Numbered from the stretch's first letter, positions 35,395 through 48,481 are shown. The stretch: 64,000 nucleotides of DNA from Toxonevra muliebris (GCA_963691655.1 OY829326.1:18836878-18900877); one strand, 5' to 3'. Numbers and translations: made by a program. Notes: a model not told the origin generated them from the sequence alone.

Positions 35395-35770
35395 GTTGGC
35401 GTTCTGCAATGTCCTAAAATATCCTGTGATAATTCTTCGTCATCTTTACAAAACTTAGATATTAGGCTAAGCTCAGCACCAATTTTGTAGATGTATGCTC
35501 TCTGAGCTCGTAATATCTATACACATATATTTTCCTTACTGAAAAGGTACACTACTAACTATATCACAAAATGGTTCAGGTCCCATGAACTCGTTTGCTT
35601 TTTCGTTCGTCTCTATTCCAACGTGTTCTGGAACTCAATATAAGGTGATTTTATTGTCTTTGCCCAGTTGATTGAGCTTGCCAACTAATTTAGATGTGAT
35701 ATGAAACGTGCATAATTCTCTAATAGCAGCTTGACTATCCGACATAAATTGATTATATCTTTTAATCGCA
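35395..35770 (-). pseudogene. Non-LTR retrotransposon RNase H fragment
   Basis: Minus strand reads FMSDSQAAIRELCTFHITSK, LVGKLNQLGKDNKITL, a stop, then VPEHVGIETNEKANEF. DSQAAI is the RNase H Asp motif, and VPGHxGIxxNExAD is the strand carrying the last acidic residue. Beyond it FCKDDEE...GHC suggests the post-RNase H knuckle. Degenerate and incomplete. Confidence 0.72.
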
Positions 35771-37520
35771 TGAGTCCCTGGGATATTTTTTTTTAAATAT
35801 TCAAAGTATTTGATTCTTTGCCCAAATACTTTAAACTAATTGTATATAATTTGTTTGTGTTTTTTTATTGCGTAATTATATCAAAAACTTCGCCATTCAT
35901 TCTAACTACTAAGACAAGGTATTTCTCATAGTTATAAAGTTTGTCCATTCCTTATTGGATTCAACACAAGAGATAAACCCTATAGATCTTCCCTTTCATT
36001 ATCCCTTGTTGCTCTTACGATTACTGCCTCACAAGCCTTTTACACACAGTTCCTAAAGTATAAAATTAAGGGGAACAAGCCTTCTAGACTTCTAAATTCC
36101 TTGGGAATATAGTTAATTGAAGTGCTATAATACACACAAAATAGAAGGAAACATAAAAAGATAACATAAATTACTCATCTGCATTTTTTAATCTTGGAAT
36201 AATTTTGAATGAATTTTCATTCACAGCATTTTTGCTTCCAAAAAATATTGTAAAACTAAAAAAAATTTCAGGTTTATTCTAAGTTATTTTAGGGTTAATA
36301 CATTAGTATACATAGATGTTTTAGATCCCATCCAAATATATGTAAAGTATAGTATGCAATATGCTCATTAATTGAGTTGCACTACTCTTCCCTATAAAAT
36401 ACTAATGACAAACAAATCTGAGTATAACATAACAAAGATAAATCACTTTGCAGTACATACATACATACAGACATATGTCTGTTGTATTATTACATATAAA
36501 TATCAAACGAATTCAACAAACAAAAATATGTGTGCAAATTAAATGTAGCCAGCAGCTTATGCCAAAATGTATTACATGCAAGCAGACAGAATATTATCAC
36601 ATATGCATGAAAGATAGCAATAAAAGTGTAGCATGAGATAAAAAAAAGGAAAAAAATAGCACACGTTGCAATTTTGTAAATTGTTGCAGTCAGCAGAATA
36701 TTTGAAAAGGAAGCAACAAGTTGTTTAAGTAGCACTTACTGTTGCTTTTGCCATGGCAAAAATTTCAAATTCAGCACGATATAAAAAGAGCAGCAATTTT
36801 ACAACAATGAATTTTTTTGTTTGTGCTCAAACTGAAACAAATGATATCAAATATCACATCACATTCACACACATCACACTTATGCTATAGAACGAGTAGT
36901 TCAAAAAATGTCGCACACTGCAGCGCACAGAGGGAGTTAAAGCTGAATATGAAGTTGAAGATGAATAATTCACATGCAACATTAACATAAAAAGCAGCAA
37001 GTGACAATTGCTGTTGGTAATGATGATGATTTTATAGTGAAATTACTCCCTGACAATGAATTGAATTCAAATTGTATGAAATTCATACATTGAAGAAACG
37101 TGAATTCAGTGGTAATGCAGGAGGAAACAGAGTGGTAAGACAAACCAAGTTACCATGCCATTTTAATTGTATTGCATGCAAATATTACCATGAACTTGGC
37201 CATTGTAAAATAAAACTGCGATAAAAATTCTACATTTTTTTTCTTTTTATTGTTAAAGAGTATAAATGTGTAAAAGCATACATGCAATCGACATTGAGAC
37301 GCCGACAACGAACGATAAGTTTACTTTATGGCAAATGAAATCAAAATAAAAAGAAATTATAAGCAGAAAATTGCAAGTAAAATTAAAATGTCGCTACAAA
37401 ATTATAAAAAATAACGATAGTAATAATAAAAACAAATTAAATTAAACAATGCAAAGCACACAATCGATTCATGTATTCTATGAATAATTGAAATTTTAAA
37501 CTAAGTAAAACAATTTTAAA
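35771..37520. other. Non-coding intron DNA
   Basis: No recognised element or gene. Confidence 0.45.
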
Positions 37521-37524
37521 TTAA

Positions 37525-38540
37525 CCCGAATAGACCGAGAATTGCTTTGCTTTTTAATTTTAAAGAAAAGTAACTAAACCTATACCTATAGGCCAAAAAC
37601 CTCATACCAAAAATTTTGATCTTGACCTTGGCTTGGACAGAGAGGGCCGTTACCATATGGTTACACCAGGCACTACCAATGATTTTTGAAAATGAAAAGT
37701 AAAGTCATCGTTTTTTTTTTAATATTTTCATATATGATTAATAAAAATAAGTATGTGAAATATATGTTTACAGTGTTTTCAGTCTAACAAAACTTATATT
37801 TCAGAATTGTTTTTAGTACAAAACAATTTACGCAAGGCCAACATCGGACTTACTGTAAGTTGTGCTTCCATTGGTTTTGCTAAATGTTATTACGAGATGG
37901 TTTTGTTCATCGTAGCGTGGGGTAATATCCGCAGAACCTTCCTCACATCGCCGCTTAGAAGCACATCCAAGTCGTTTGAGTTTTTGTCCGTGATGCTTGC
38001 AATAGTGAACGGCTATTTCACATCGAAACTCAGTATTCGTTAAGCTCTTTAAGGAAGTCTAATGCCTCACTGTGTGTCAATTTTGGGCAAAAATGAATAA
38101 ATTACAAAAAATCATATATAATAAAAAATCCTTTGAAGAGCCTGGTGTTACCATATGGTAATGCCTGCATTTAACTCAGGAAAATTGTATGAAAAGGGAA
38201 TTTATGTTAAAATTTTTGTATGCACCACTAATTGATTATATAAATTTCATAAAACACTTTCCAAAAATTGTACACAAACAAAAAAATTGCACAACTTACT
38301 TTTTCATGTAATGCTTTTTCACTTTTTCACAAATTTTTTTTGCACTTTCAAAAATTGATTTGCCTATTTCAAATGACATACAAAAATGATTTGAAACTTT
38401 ATAAAATAGTAAACAGATATCTATACATATGCTGCAAATAAATTGTTTTTTTGTAAAATTTTTGAATGACTGGATTGCTACATTGCTTTGAGTCTTGCTA
38501 TTTTTTGCGTTACCATATGGTAACGCTAGGTTTATTCGGG
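37525..38540. mobile_element. piggyBac-like element (1016 bp) with TTAA duplications
   Basis: The left end CCCGAATAGACC and right end GGTTTATTCGGG are inverted copies (11 of 12), each flanked by TTAA (37521-37524, 38541-38544). GTTACCATATGGT(A/T)A palindromes occur three times (about 37650, 38148 and 38510); the last is a perfect 20-bp palindrome (GCGTTACCATATGGTAACGC). On the minus strand around 37830-38085, SEALDFLKELNE, EFRCEIAVH and ITDKNSNDLDVLLSGDVR appear in different frames. They resemble the acidic N-terminal leader of piggyBac-like transposases, so this may be a deleted, decayed copy rather than a pure MITE. Confidence 0.85.
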
Positions 38541-38544
38541 TTAA

Positions 38545-39234
38545 AACAAAAGATACACGCAAATTATTTCCGCATATTGCGCAAATATAATGCAGCTACA
38601 TATGTACATATTTTATTCCTGTATATAGTTACATATATTGTACATATAAACAGTAAACGTTCAGTTAAACCAAAATCTGTTCCATATAACAAACGCTTTA
38701 ATTAGTAGTTCGTTGTATTCGACGTCTACTGTTAAATCACTTGTTTATTTTCGCGAGAATGAAATTTGATTTTATACCAGCTGGAAATTTAAAATTTTAA
38801 ACAATTTCGCAAATAAAATACCTATATTTTATAATAATGAGTTAAAATTATGTATTTATTAAAATACTTAAATGCCTAGCAGTTGATTCTTTCATTTCCG
38901 TTATTAATAAATCATAAAAGAAACAATATAAATTTTATAAAAATAAATACTTTGTGTTTTTGTATGCGCTTGAGTGAGTGGCTACGTTTATTTAGTATGG
39001 TATGCATTGTAATTAAAAATGAATTTCTACTTCCAAAAAACTTTAGTGGGAATCTTTGAAAATAGCTATGCCTGTGCTATAACAAAGTCACGATCTCATT
39101 GAGTTCAAGTTGTTTTGGATGTGACACAAGTATAGATTTTGTTCCATTTTCGGTTGGTGAATTCTTAATGGTGAGTGAAGAGATTTGCAATGTCAAGACG
39201 ATCATTATTTAGCTATCTTGTTCTTTATTTTTTG
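38545..39234. other. Non-coding intron DNA
   Basis: Nothing recognised. Confidence 0.45.
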
Positions 39235-39400
39235 TCTGAATTTGATTTGAATTATAATCTAATTTTTTGTTCAACTTTAAGTTTGATATTTGTTTGAATT
39301 AAGTTTTATATTTAGTTTGAATTTCGGGGTGAATTCTGAATTGGACTGGTTTTTGGTCTGGATATTTGGGCTGAAATTTGGTCTAATTTTTGGTATGGCA
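39235..39400. repeat. Degenerate short-period repeat (TTTGAATT-type)
   Basis: A tract built from variants of TTTGATTTGAATT and TTTTTGGTCTGAA, strongly T/G-rich. Its reverse complement resembles the AAAATTCAGATCA tract at 43395-43735, so the same kind of repeat sits in both orientations. Confidence 0.55.
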
Positions 39401-40129
39401 AATATCATAATAATTTAATTTACAATAGCAATATCAAAATTGGTTTTTATTACTCTACACATTATCCTATATTTGTAAAAGGATATTGCTTATGATACAT
39501 TTGTAAAAAAAAAAAAAAAAAAAAAATTGTGAAAAATATTCTGAACAACATGTGTCCATAAAAACTAAATTCATTAATTTGCAAATATATATACATGCAT
39601 ATGTATGTATATATACTAGAGTGACTGTTTTATTTTATTTTTTACAATAATAAATTTAGAGTAAGTATATATCTCAGCGTTAAGTTCCAAGTTTTCCACA
39701 TAGTTTTAGGTTTGATGGCAAGTCTTATTTGGTAGTTTCCTATGGTTGACTTCTTATATTGCTTCATTTTTATTTTGTTAGAAGCTCAAGTGAATTGATA
39801 TCTATACAAGTACTAGTAGCAACATCAAGAACATAATTCTCGAGCATAATCTGATTTCATACAATGAATTATATTAAGAAAAATCATAGTGTTTCCATTA
39901 TCTAATTGAACGGTACGACTAACGAATCGATTGGCGCTTACAACGTTGTTTGAGGTGACCCTTCAATTAATGCTTTTTAAATATACATACATAAAAGATT
40001 CTAACTATTCAACACGTCCAAAATTCAAAAAAATAATATTTTTTAAACTTTTAACCATTGTTTTTATTTTTATTTTTTTTCTATTTTGTGAGAATTTCAT
40101 AAACAACTTGATTGAACCTGATTTACATT

Positions 40130-40955
40130 AGGTTAGGTTAGGTTGGAGTGGTAGCCTTCTGCTTGAAAGCACGCTTAAGCACATAATTAGGCTCATTGTG
40201 ATACCACAGTACGGCGCGACTCCCCTATTTACGTAGTGAAGAACCATGAGAATTTCATTATGAATCTGGCTATGTCCTTAATATTTATGGATGAAAGCTC
40301 GGACAGACTAATGAAGAAAGGTGAACCCAGGAGTTTTAGTCTCCTCTTGGTCAGGGATGGGCAATTCGCACATGAAATGAAGGACTGTTTTTTCCTCCTC
40401 CTCAGAGCCGCAGCCCCGACAGAAGCCATTGAATGGCAGTCCAAGTCTTGCGGCAAGTCTCCCCATTATGCATAGTCCCGTGAGCACCAAAGTCGAAATG
40501 CTGATGGAGTTTCTGCTAAGATTGAGTAGCTATCTAGCACTTATATTGTGCATAGTGGTCCATGTTAGCCGGTTAATACCACAGGTATGCTCCACTGGAG
40601 GATGCAGGAGGGTGATATATCTGTAAGCTGCGAGCACTGTTTTGCTAACTTGTCGGCATTGCAGTTACCTGAAATATCCATATGTCCAGGTACCCAATAG
40701 GTGGACCTGCGAGTGACTCAAAAAAATGTTGAGAGAAGATCGGCAGCCGAGAACAAGCTTTGATGTAATGAAAACACCGGCAAAGGACTTGATTGCTGCT
40801 TGGCTGTCCGTGTAGATGCAGATATTCGTATCGAATGAATAGTTGCGAATAAGCCACTTGAACGCTTGATAGATAGCCATTACTTCCGCCTGAAAGACGA
40901 AAGAGAGAGGAAGTGACTCGAGGTTGAAGACCCCATCTTGTTCCTAATGCCCTCT
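40130..40955 (-). pseudogene. R1/jockey-like non-LTR element, RNase H to 3' end
   Basis: On the minus strand: GVFNLESLPLSFVFQAEVMA and IYQAFKWLI (RNase H Glu strand), ICIYTDSQAAIKSFAG (Asp motif), then a frameshift to STYWVPGHMDISGNCNADKL. The post-RNase H cysteine motif FCRGCGSEEEEKTVLHFMCE follows, then the element's 3' region ending in CCTAACCTAACCTAA (plus-strand 40130-40146). The first Asp strand of RNase H is truncated at the right edge. GTGGTATCACAATGAG near the end (about 40190-40205) is shared with the SINE at 24075-24340. Less AT-rich than its surroundings. Confidence 0.88.
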
Positions 40956-43394
40956 TACACAGAAGAGAGCGCAAGAGGCTTTCCGTACTTTCTCTGATAT
41001 ACTTTACTTGAACTTGATTTAAATTAATAAAAATTAAATTAAATTTATTTGAAATGTTTTAAATGAACAATGATGCCAGTCGAATGTCAAAAAGTTCATA
41101 GATCTAGCAGATCAGACGATCGATTCGGAACCCGCTACGGTTCCTCATCAGTGATCTTTGTGATAGTTCCCTAATTTCAACAATCTATATAAGTGGAAAT
41201 ACTGTAAAGTAAATGAGTAATACAAAGACAGTTATTTTCACTACTTTTTGCCATACTCTTGGATTTAAATTTAATTTAAATTTCAGCTAAACGATTTCTC
41301 AACTACTTTTATACAATATACCAAGGAAATACGGACATTTTTAGAGACTATTCCTTTTTAATTTAACGACGAACCCCAGCGAACCATTCACCCATCCAGT
41401 ACGACCAGTCACGGATCGGTGCCTTGAGGCAAATTCTATAGGAAATATTATATTATCAAATGGAACTAAACTGGAGGGTGCTGCAAACGCCGATTTCAGA
41501 CTTCGAAAGTAACGGCCACTCTAATATACACACATTTGGATATACATACATACATATTTATATCTAGTAAATATAATAAAAAGATACAAAGTATAATGGT
41601 TGTGTAAACAATTACGCCGCTGACCGCAGGATGGCGTTTTTTGTAGTTTAAATTTAAAAACACACCGAAAGAAAACAAAGAAAAATTCTACAACGCTTCT
41701 GTGATTAATTCTAAATTTAATTTTATTGCCAATTGTTTTTGCTTGCTCCGTTCCTGCATAATAATTCTTTCATTTGCAGAAAATATTTCTTTTATAATAT
41801 TTTAACATTAAGTTAATATATGCTATTTTTGTAGCTAGTATTTACAGTGGGCTGTATTTATGCATATAGACATTTCATTTTTATTTTTTAGCTTTGTTCA
41901 GTATTGTTTTTTGTTGATTTTAATTTTAGTTTATTTTAGGAACTTTTTTTTTTGTAAGATTGTACACACTGTAAATTTCTGTACAAACAAATATCTGTAT
42001 ATTTATATATGTATTTGTGCTAATTTATGTTAATTTTTTATGTGTTCTATTTGGCGAGAAGGTAATAAAACAATACGCACTAAAAAAGAAAAAAAAATCA
42101 TTTACGTAGTTAGAAAGAGCAATTAAATTTAGGACTTGCTTTATTTAGTTGTTTTAAAATTAAGAATGGCATTTAAGCATAAGTGAACCTAAGGAGGGGT
42201 GACACAGGCACATGCCTATTCTATCATATCATGTGTTTCAGCGTTAGAATTTTAGACTGCTATCTTCAGCTTGCATCTATGTAGTTAAGCACATATGCAT
42301 GAGTGCACTTAGTTTTTATTGCAGACTTGCCCATTTTCTAAGAAACAATTTCTTAATGAGGAAATAATGTGTTTCTAAAATTTTTCATATATTTCGATGT
42401 GTTTGTGTAATACTAAAAATATTTGTTTTGAAAGCGCAAGCTGTTAAATAAAAATCTTCAACATATTTATGTTTGTAGAAAGAAAAAAATGATGAATTTA
42501 TCATCCAGTGGCGTCTGTGTCGACATGTTCTTGCCTGGTTTTTCTTTAGGAAAATCTCAACTTTGTTGTTCTATATTTTTATAAATATTGTTAGCACACT
42601 TTCAACTTAAAAAAAAAAAAAAAAATAAAAATATCACATTTTCAATATAAACACAAGGAGAAAAACCGCAAAATTCGTATACCAATACATAATTAACCCA
42701 CGCAGCAAATTTAATAAATTCTATAAATTTATATACTTTTTTATAATTCCTTTCGTTCTGCTTATGTTTACCACAAAACTCGACATGGTCACAGGCCCAT
42801 TTTGTTTTTGTACAATATATTGGCTGACCCTGATGTAGACGTGTACAGCATATGGCCATTGATAAATTACATTATTTAGTGTTCTTTTTTTGTTTTGGAT
42901 TTTATTTTGAATTTTTTTTTTATGTTTGTGTCGTGAACATGGCGACGACACATCAAAAGGTTCATACTTCCAGTCAAAATTAATATTTTATGAGAAAGAA
43001 TAAAAAATTCAAGCTAAAAACAAAACAAAAATACAAAAATATTGCTGTGTTTATATTTCAAATACGAATATAAAATTACGGTAAATAAATAGCAATAAAA
43101 AATGTAAGGGCGCTGAAATTCCAAATGCATAGTCAACAAACCAAAAAAAGGAAGAAAAAATTCATAAAATTAAAGAGAACCGGGAAAAGTTTTGCAGTTG
43201 TTCTAAACCGACCTAATTCATACTCTACACAAATTAATTTTGAGTAGAAAAGGAAGGTATTTAGTGCTGCTGGCTCCGGGAGCAGAAAACTTCTGAAATT
43301 ATATTTCTAGTAGAACTTTTATAACTTTTAGGTTCTGCTATTTTTTTAAATTATAGGTTAAAGCCAATAACTAGATCAAAGCTATATTAAAATC
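40956..43394. other. Non-coding intron DNA
   Basis: Less AT-rich patches at 41090-41160 and 41360-41520 may be further transposon debris but were not identified. A poly-A run lies at 42609-42625. No gene supported. Confidence 0.45.
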
Positions 43395-43735
43395 CAGTTC
43401 TAAGATGTAATTAAAATTCACACCAATATTCAAACCGAATTTATATAAGAATCACTATTTTAATAATAACAGCAAAATCAGAATTCAATTCGAAATACAG
43501 ATCAATTTTAGACCAAAACTCAGAGCAAAATTCAGATCAAATTCTGACTAAAATTTATTTCATAATTCAGACAAAAAACAGGAAAAATTCAGACTAAAAT
43601 TCATATCGAAGTTAAATCAAAATTCAGATCAGAAATCAAATCAATATTCTGTCCAAAATTCAAACAAGTAGGGGCCCAAAAATCAAATCAAAATTCTTAC
43701 CAGAATTCATTCCGAAATTTAGATTAAATTCAGGA
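43395..43735. repeat. Degenerate tandem repeat (AAAATTCAGATCA-type)
   Basis: About twenty diverged copies of a roughly 13-16-bp unit, variants of AAAATTCAGATCAA. It looks like an old minisatellite. Confidence 0.7.
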
Positions 43736-45370
43736 ATTGTTCTAATAAAATGAGTCATTTCGGTGATTTTGTGCTTAAAAATGCTTGACTGGATAACCAG
43801 TTCAACAGGTTAAATTCTCAAGTGGAGAATTGAATCCAAATAAAAAAAAAAAAAAAAGTTCCGCTGAAAAAAAGCCAGACATTGCCAAAATTTCAAAACT
43901 TAAACTATATGTATGAGAAAAAAGTTTTAAATTTTGCGTATATTTTTAGTTATAATTAGACTAATCCTGTTCTCCTTTCTATTTTCAATGCTTCATATTA
44001 ATAGTTACAAACTTCATACCAAAGTGCATAAATCCACTAACTTTAATTGTAGGGTACGTAAAATAGAAGTTAAAATTGTATGAGCTGAAAATTTGTTGAC
44101 TTTCAGTTTTATTTGGTTTTTTTTTTTTTTTTGGTTTGTTTATTTTTTTATGACAAATGTATTTAAAAACCAAATACGGCTCTTAAATACCAAAACAAAA
44201 AGTGTGAAAAAGTAACAAAGCAAAAAAGAGTGAATCAATTTTGAAAGCTTCTCGACTGCTTGAGTTGTACCTTCTTTTGTTAATATAAATGTTAAAACAT
44301 TTAAAAAAGGTTACAAAAAGGATTAATGTGAAAAATTTAAATTCATCAACGCAATCATCATCATCGTCATCGGCATCACGAAGAGCAGCAGCAGTCAGGA
44401 ACATCACATCAACAAATGTGGCAACAAGCATCGGAGTCTTTCTTGCTCTACACAAATCACAATAAAATGCAAATGAAAATGAATCGAGAATGCTTACCCT
44501 TAGTATTTACACATTACACCCCTCCTTTTCTGGATTTATGTAAGTGCCATTTGAGGTTCACTCAAACTATTTTTTATCTTTATATATTTTTTTTTATTCA
44601 TTTGTTTTGTTTATCTACTTTTGCTGTTTTTGGCAGCAGTAAAAAGGTGCTAAATTTGTTATTAAATTATGCAATGATTTGGTCTAAGATCTGGTTGCAC
44701 GGCATACGTAAATCCCAATCCCAAGTGTAGAATCCTTTTTTTGTTTTTTTTTTTTGTACTTGGTACACAGTTGCTATGTAAAATTATTTGAAAAAGATAC
44801 GTTCTAAAGCTAATCATTTAAATTTGAATTTAAATACCTTCATAATTTACGTGCTAAAATAAATGGGCACTTTATTTGTATGCGTAAGTTTAAGTTAAAG
44901 TGTATGGATGTGTGGGTGTTTTCATCCCTGTAGGAAATATTTTTATTTATATAAGTATAGAATTGCAGTTACGGTAGAGACTGAGAAGTTTGTATAGTTA
45001 TTGAAGGAGTTTTTCTGACTGGTAGAAAAAGTGATGTAGAAATACTTTTTTAGCCGGCGAAAAACCGGAGTAACCTTAGCAGCTTTCTTGGAACACAGTA
45101 TTAAAGTCCGCAAAGACAGCAGCACATGTACTCTGCCTAAAGAAGGGACACTCTCCTAACTTTGACATCAAATTCGATTTTAGTCTTATATCCACTTGAA
45201 GTTATTGTTAACTTGCTTCGCCTTGCACAACTCCCTGATAGAAAGCAGAATATTCTCATATGAAATGCTTTAGCGTTTTATAATTTTCTTCTCCTGCTGA
45301 CTTTTCTCAGAATATCTTTGACTGAATAGGCCCTACAATAGAGGTCAAGTCTCAAAGTTACCATGTACTG
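43736..45370. other. Non-coding intron DNA
   Basis: Poly-A at 43842-43857, poly-T near 44117-44132, and an (ATC)n-like patch at 44353-44378 that creates an Asp/Ser-rich frame. No gene supported. Confidence 0.45.
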
Positions 45371-45815
45371 GAGATGTGACGAGTCGAGTATTTTTTACTC
45401 GCTAACTTGGGTAAAAAAAATCTAATCAACTCGAGTCACATTTGGTTTTAACTCGAGTTGAAGGGATTGATACTAGAGTCGATGGCTTCGAATTGTTTAA
45501 ACTCAAATTGACAGTTCGAGTTGTTACGTTTTTAGTTTAAACGACTTTATGAAAGTAATAACAATAGGAAAGGTTCTGTTTTAGTCACCTCATCTTCTTG
45601 CTCTTTCACACTGATTGTGATATTGAAGTTATAAAAATTAACATAAAGTACAAATATAGTTTTATTTGAAGCGATTTTGAAATAAATAAATTCGATTTGT
45701 CCTACACGACACATTCTTATTTGCTGTGATCCTGGAATTGGTAATCAACTCGAGTTAATTTTATTTTGTTGTGACAATCAAGTTGACAATTCGTCAACTC
45801 GAGTTAAATATATTT
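45371..45815. repeat. Cluster of ACTCGAGT palindromes and half-sites
   Basis: GACGAGTCGAGTA, CAACTCGAGTC, AACTCGAGTTGA, CAACTCGAGTTAA (twice) and several half-sites (CAAGTTGACAATTCG) recur within 450 bp. CTCGAG is rare in DNA this AT-rich. The block starts with GGAGATGTGACGAG, similar to the edges of the repeat blocks at 13841 and 49692, which suggests a shared transposon-derived design. Confidence 0.5.
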
Positions 45816-47390
45816 TTACCATATATGTATTATTTTAAGGTCACCTAATGCAATTGATTCTTCAATATTATTGATTCCAAAATAAAAAACAATTCCAGTT
45901 TAGTTATCAATTAAAAATCTATCGGTGTAGAAGATATTACATCCTAAATGAAAACCAATTCATCCTTCAGCATAGCTTTATCTCAGCCAGGTAGTATGCA
46001 ATGAAAGCCTTTCAGCCTTTGGTTCAAAATTTGCTGTCCATCATACCCTGCCCAATAAAGAGATAATGGCTTAGTAGTTCTCTACTCTACCGGCGTCACA
46101 CTCTTTATAAGAGATTACATTAGTAGCAACTTATCCTAATGGGATGCTTGCTAACCTTGTTTTATGTAGAGCACACATTCTTTATGTACAATTTCTTCTT
46201 TCTGTTTGCCAATATTTGCATATAAATTTATGTAAACGCATTTTTACTACTATTATTACAACTACTGCTAATGTTTGTGGTAGATTATTTTGTGTATATA
46301 GTACAATATTTGGAAACTATTTGAGAGGAAGGTTCCTACATACATAGATACATACATACATACATACATATCTAAGTAGAAGAGAATAGCTTCCAGCTGT
46401 TAGAGCAAGAATGTTTCTTTAAATTTATGACACTACATAAGCACATTATTCAAAGTCTATAAAAAATACAATATTTTGTGTTTTAGAAAATACTTACATA
46501 CTTACGAATACCTACGAAAATAGTTTTTTTTTTTTTTTGATCAATGTTTATGTGTTTATATCTATTTTTTTTTGGGTGAGTATAATAAGTTTTACGCTTG
46601 TACTATACTATGTAAATTTTGTTGTTTAAAGAAAAGCTATAAAATTGTAAGCAGATAAGAGCGCATAAAAATAGGGTTTAGTTTAAAGCCTCTTCTGTTT
46701 TATAGCCACCCAAAAAAAATTCAAGTGAAAGCTATGAGAATAGATATAAATATATTTTTGTTATTTCATTTTTAGTACAAGAGACATTAATAGTTAGTAA
46801 CTTGGTGATAAAAATGTAAAATGTAAAATAATATAGTTTTTTTCTTTATATACTTATACTTATATTTTTGAGTACTGTCATCTCGTAAAATAGTAGATTT
46901 TTTTAATGTAAAGGTTTTACACCTTTACAAACCATTTTGTTAGTGTAGGGGTAATTGGTATAAATTTAAGTTTTTCGAGTGATGTTTGAGCATAGTAAAA
47001 TTAATTTAACTAAGAGTTTTTTCATTATTATAGTAATAGAAAATAAGTCATCTTTAATTTGAATTCACAACGATATTTTCATCTTTAAAACTTCTGTAAT
47101 TTCAGTAAATTTTAAAACAAAAATAGCTGGATATAAGAAAGTTTTATCGAATTTAAGTAATACTAGTTAGCATAATACTAGGTAGATTTGTGTAAATGAC
47201 TTGTTTTGTGTTTTAATAAGATCTTTTGGCCAATTACGCTTCCATTGATTCTCAGAGCTGATACTTTAAAGAATTGAGGGTAATAGAACATTAGAACATC
47301 GAATATTAGATTTATCAACCCAGAACCTTGTGAGATAAACTGGTGAAGAAAATAGTTCTCAAACGAGAAGAGAAGTAATGAAAAATATTG
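45816..47390. other. Non-coding intron DNA
   Basis: Contains a (CATA)n microsatellite at about 46338-46370. Nothing coding recognised. Confidence 0.45.
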
Positions 47391-47439
47391 TTGGGTTGTT
47401 ATTTTCTTAGTGTCTGCCCCGCTTTCTGACAGATCAGAG

Positions 47440-47600
47440 TAAGCTTATTTGGTACTGGAGTGTTAAGCTCTTTAACACTGCAGGATCTGCGAAGATTTAT
47501 TAATAAATCTGGTAGATTTAAAGAATAGCAAAAGGGAACACAGGATATAGTACAGTGGACGTAAAACGTGTCTGAGTGCTATATTCTTGAATACTCTTTT
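47440..47600 (+). pseudogene. Possible LINE C-terminal fragment
   Basis: The plus strand reads LTLQDLRRFINKSGRFKE, a stop, then QKGTQDIVQWT. The pattern L..LLRFINKSGWF..GTQ occurs at the very end of some R1/jockey-like ORF2 proteins (recollection). Short, so weak. Confidence 0.3.
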
Positions 47601-47860
47601 TGTTGTTCCAAACAAAAAATTAAAAATGTTTTGAGAATGGTCTTACAAAAGTTATTTTATGTGACTGTACTGTTCTAGTACAACTAAGAATATGAAGGAT
47701 CGACCCTGAAGGCTTTTCTACCAATGGGGCATATTAAGTGTAAGTCAATGACGACGAAATATTTTTCATCCATTTTTTTTTTACATAATTTGAATTCTTT
47801 ATAACGTCAAACTTTAAATGAGGTTTTCTGGTAATATAATTAGGGCACTATACAGCTTCA

Positions 47861-48320
47861 ATGGGTGAATCGAGCCACTTGAATTTCAGCGTACTAGAAA
47901 AGCTCTGGCCATCAGGAAACGATTTTTATTTAAAATTGATTTGGAAATATTTTTTTCGTTCATTGACCAAAAAACGTCGTATATGGCTTTATTTGATGGG
48001 AACGGGAGCCGACACTTTAGATTTTTTTTTTATAAATAAAACTGCAATTTACTCTCCATTGGTAGAAAACTAAAATGCATTAAAACTTATTCCCAAAAGT
48101 ATTTATTTTATATTTAAAAAAATTCCCGAAGTCCATGCATTTTTCATGCCTTTCAATATTAACCTCCGTCAGGAAAAATGCTATGTATCTGAATTGACTT
48201 CAGATTGCGGCACAATATACCAAGAAGCTATTAATGGAGTCAAAGTTATTGGAAAAAGATGGGGTTTGAAGTATTCTAAAAAGTATTTTAATTCGAGAGC
48301 AACAATCGCAATGACTTAGA
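47861..48320 (+). other. Unidentified coding-like remnant
   Basis: An ATG frame of 70 codons at 47861-48073 (MGESSHLNFSVLEKLWPSGN and so on), then in another frame NINLRQEKCYVSELTSDCGT, IYQEAINGVKVIGKRWGLKY to a TAG at 48317-48319. Codon use looks more protein-like than the surroundings. I do not recognise the family. It could be a decayed transposon ORF or a processed gene copy. Confidence 0.25.
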
Positions 48321-48389
48321 TATTTACCAGCAAAGGCATAATATCCCCTCAACCTTCCTTCGATTCGCTAGTGCTAGCCCATGAAGGGC

Positions 48390-48481
48390 CATCTATTCAT
48401 GCTGTGTGAGTTATATTTGAATACAAATAGGTAAAAGGGACTTATAGTTTTATGCCGAATCTGAATGGTGAAGTGAAAAGC
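48390..48481 (+). repeat. Dispersed repeat, copy 2 of 2
   Basis: Same orientation as 20654-20742. It shares TTCATG(C/T)TGTGTGAGTTAT at the left and GAA(T/C)GG(T/C)GAAGTGAAAAGC at the right, so the family is present at least twice in this window. Confidence 0.7.

Noticed and set aside
40130..40146. TTAGG-like repeats suggesting telomeric DNA
   Set aside because: Only about three units, exactly at the 3' end of a LINE remnant; flies lack TTAGG telomeres. Taken as the element's tail.
43395..43735. CRISPR-like array
   Set aside because: The units are short, contiguous and diverged with no spacers; the genome is eukaryotic.
44183..44455. Frame with an Asp run
   Set aside because: The Asp run is an (ATC)n microsatellite read on the minus strand.
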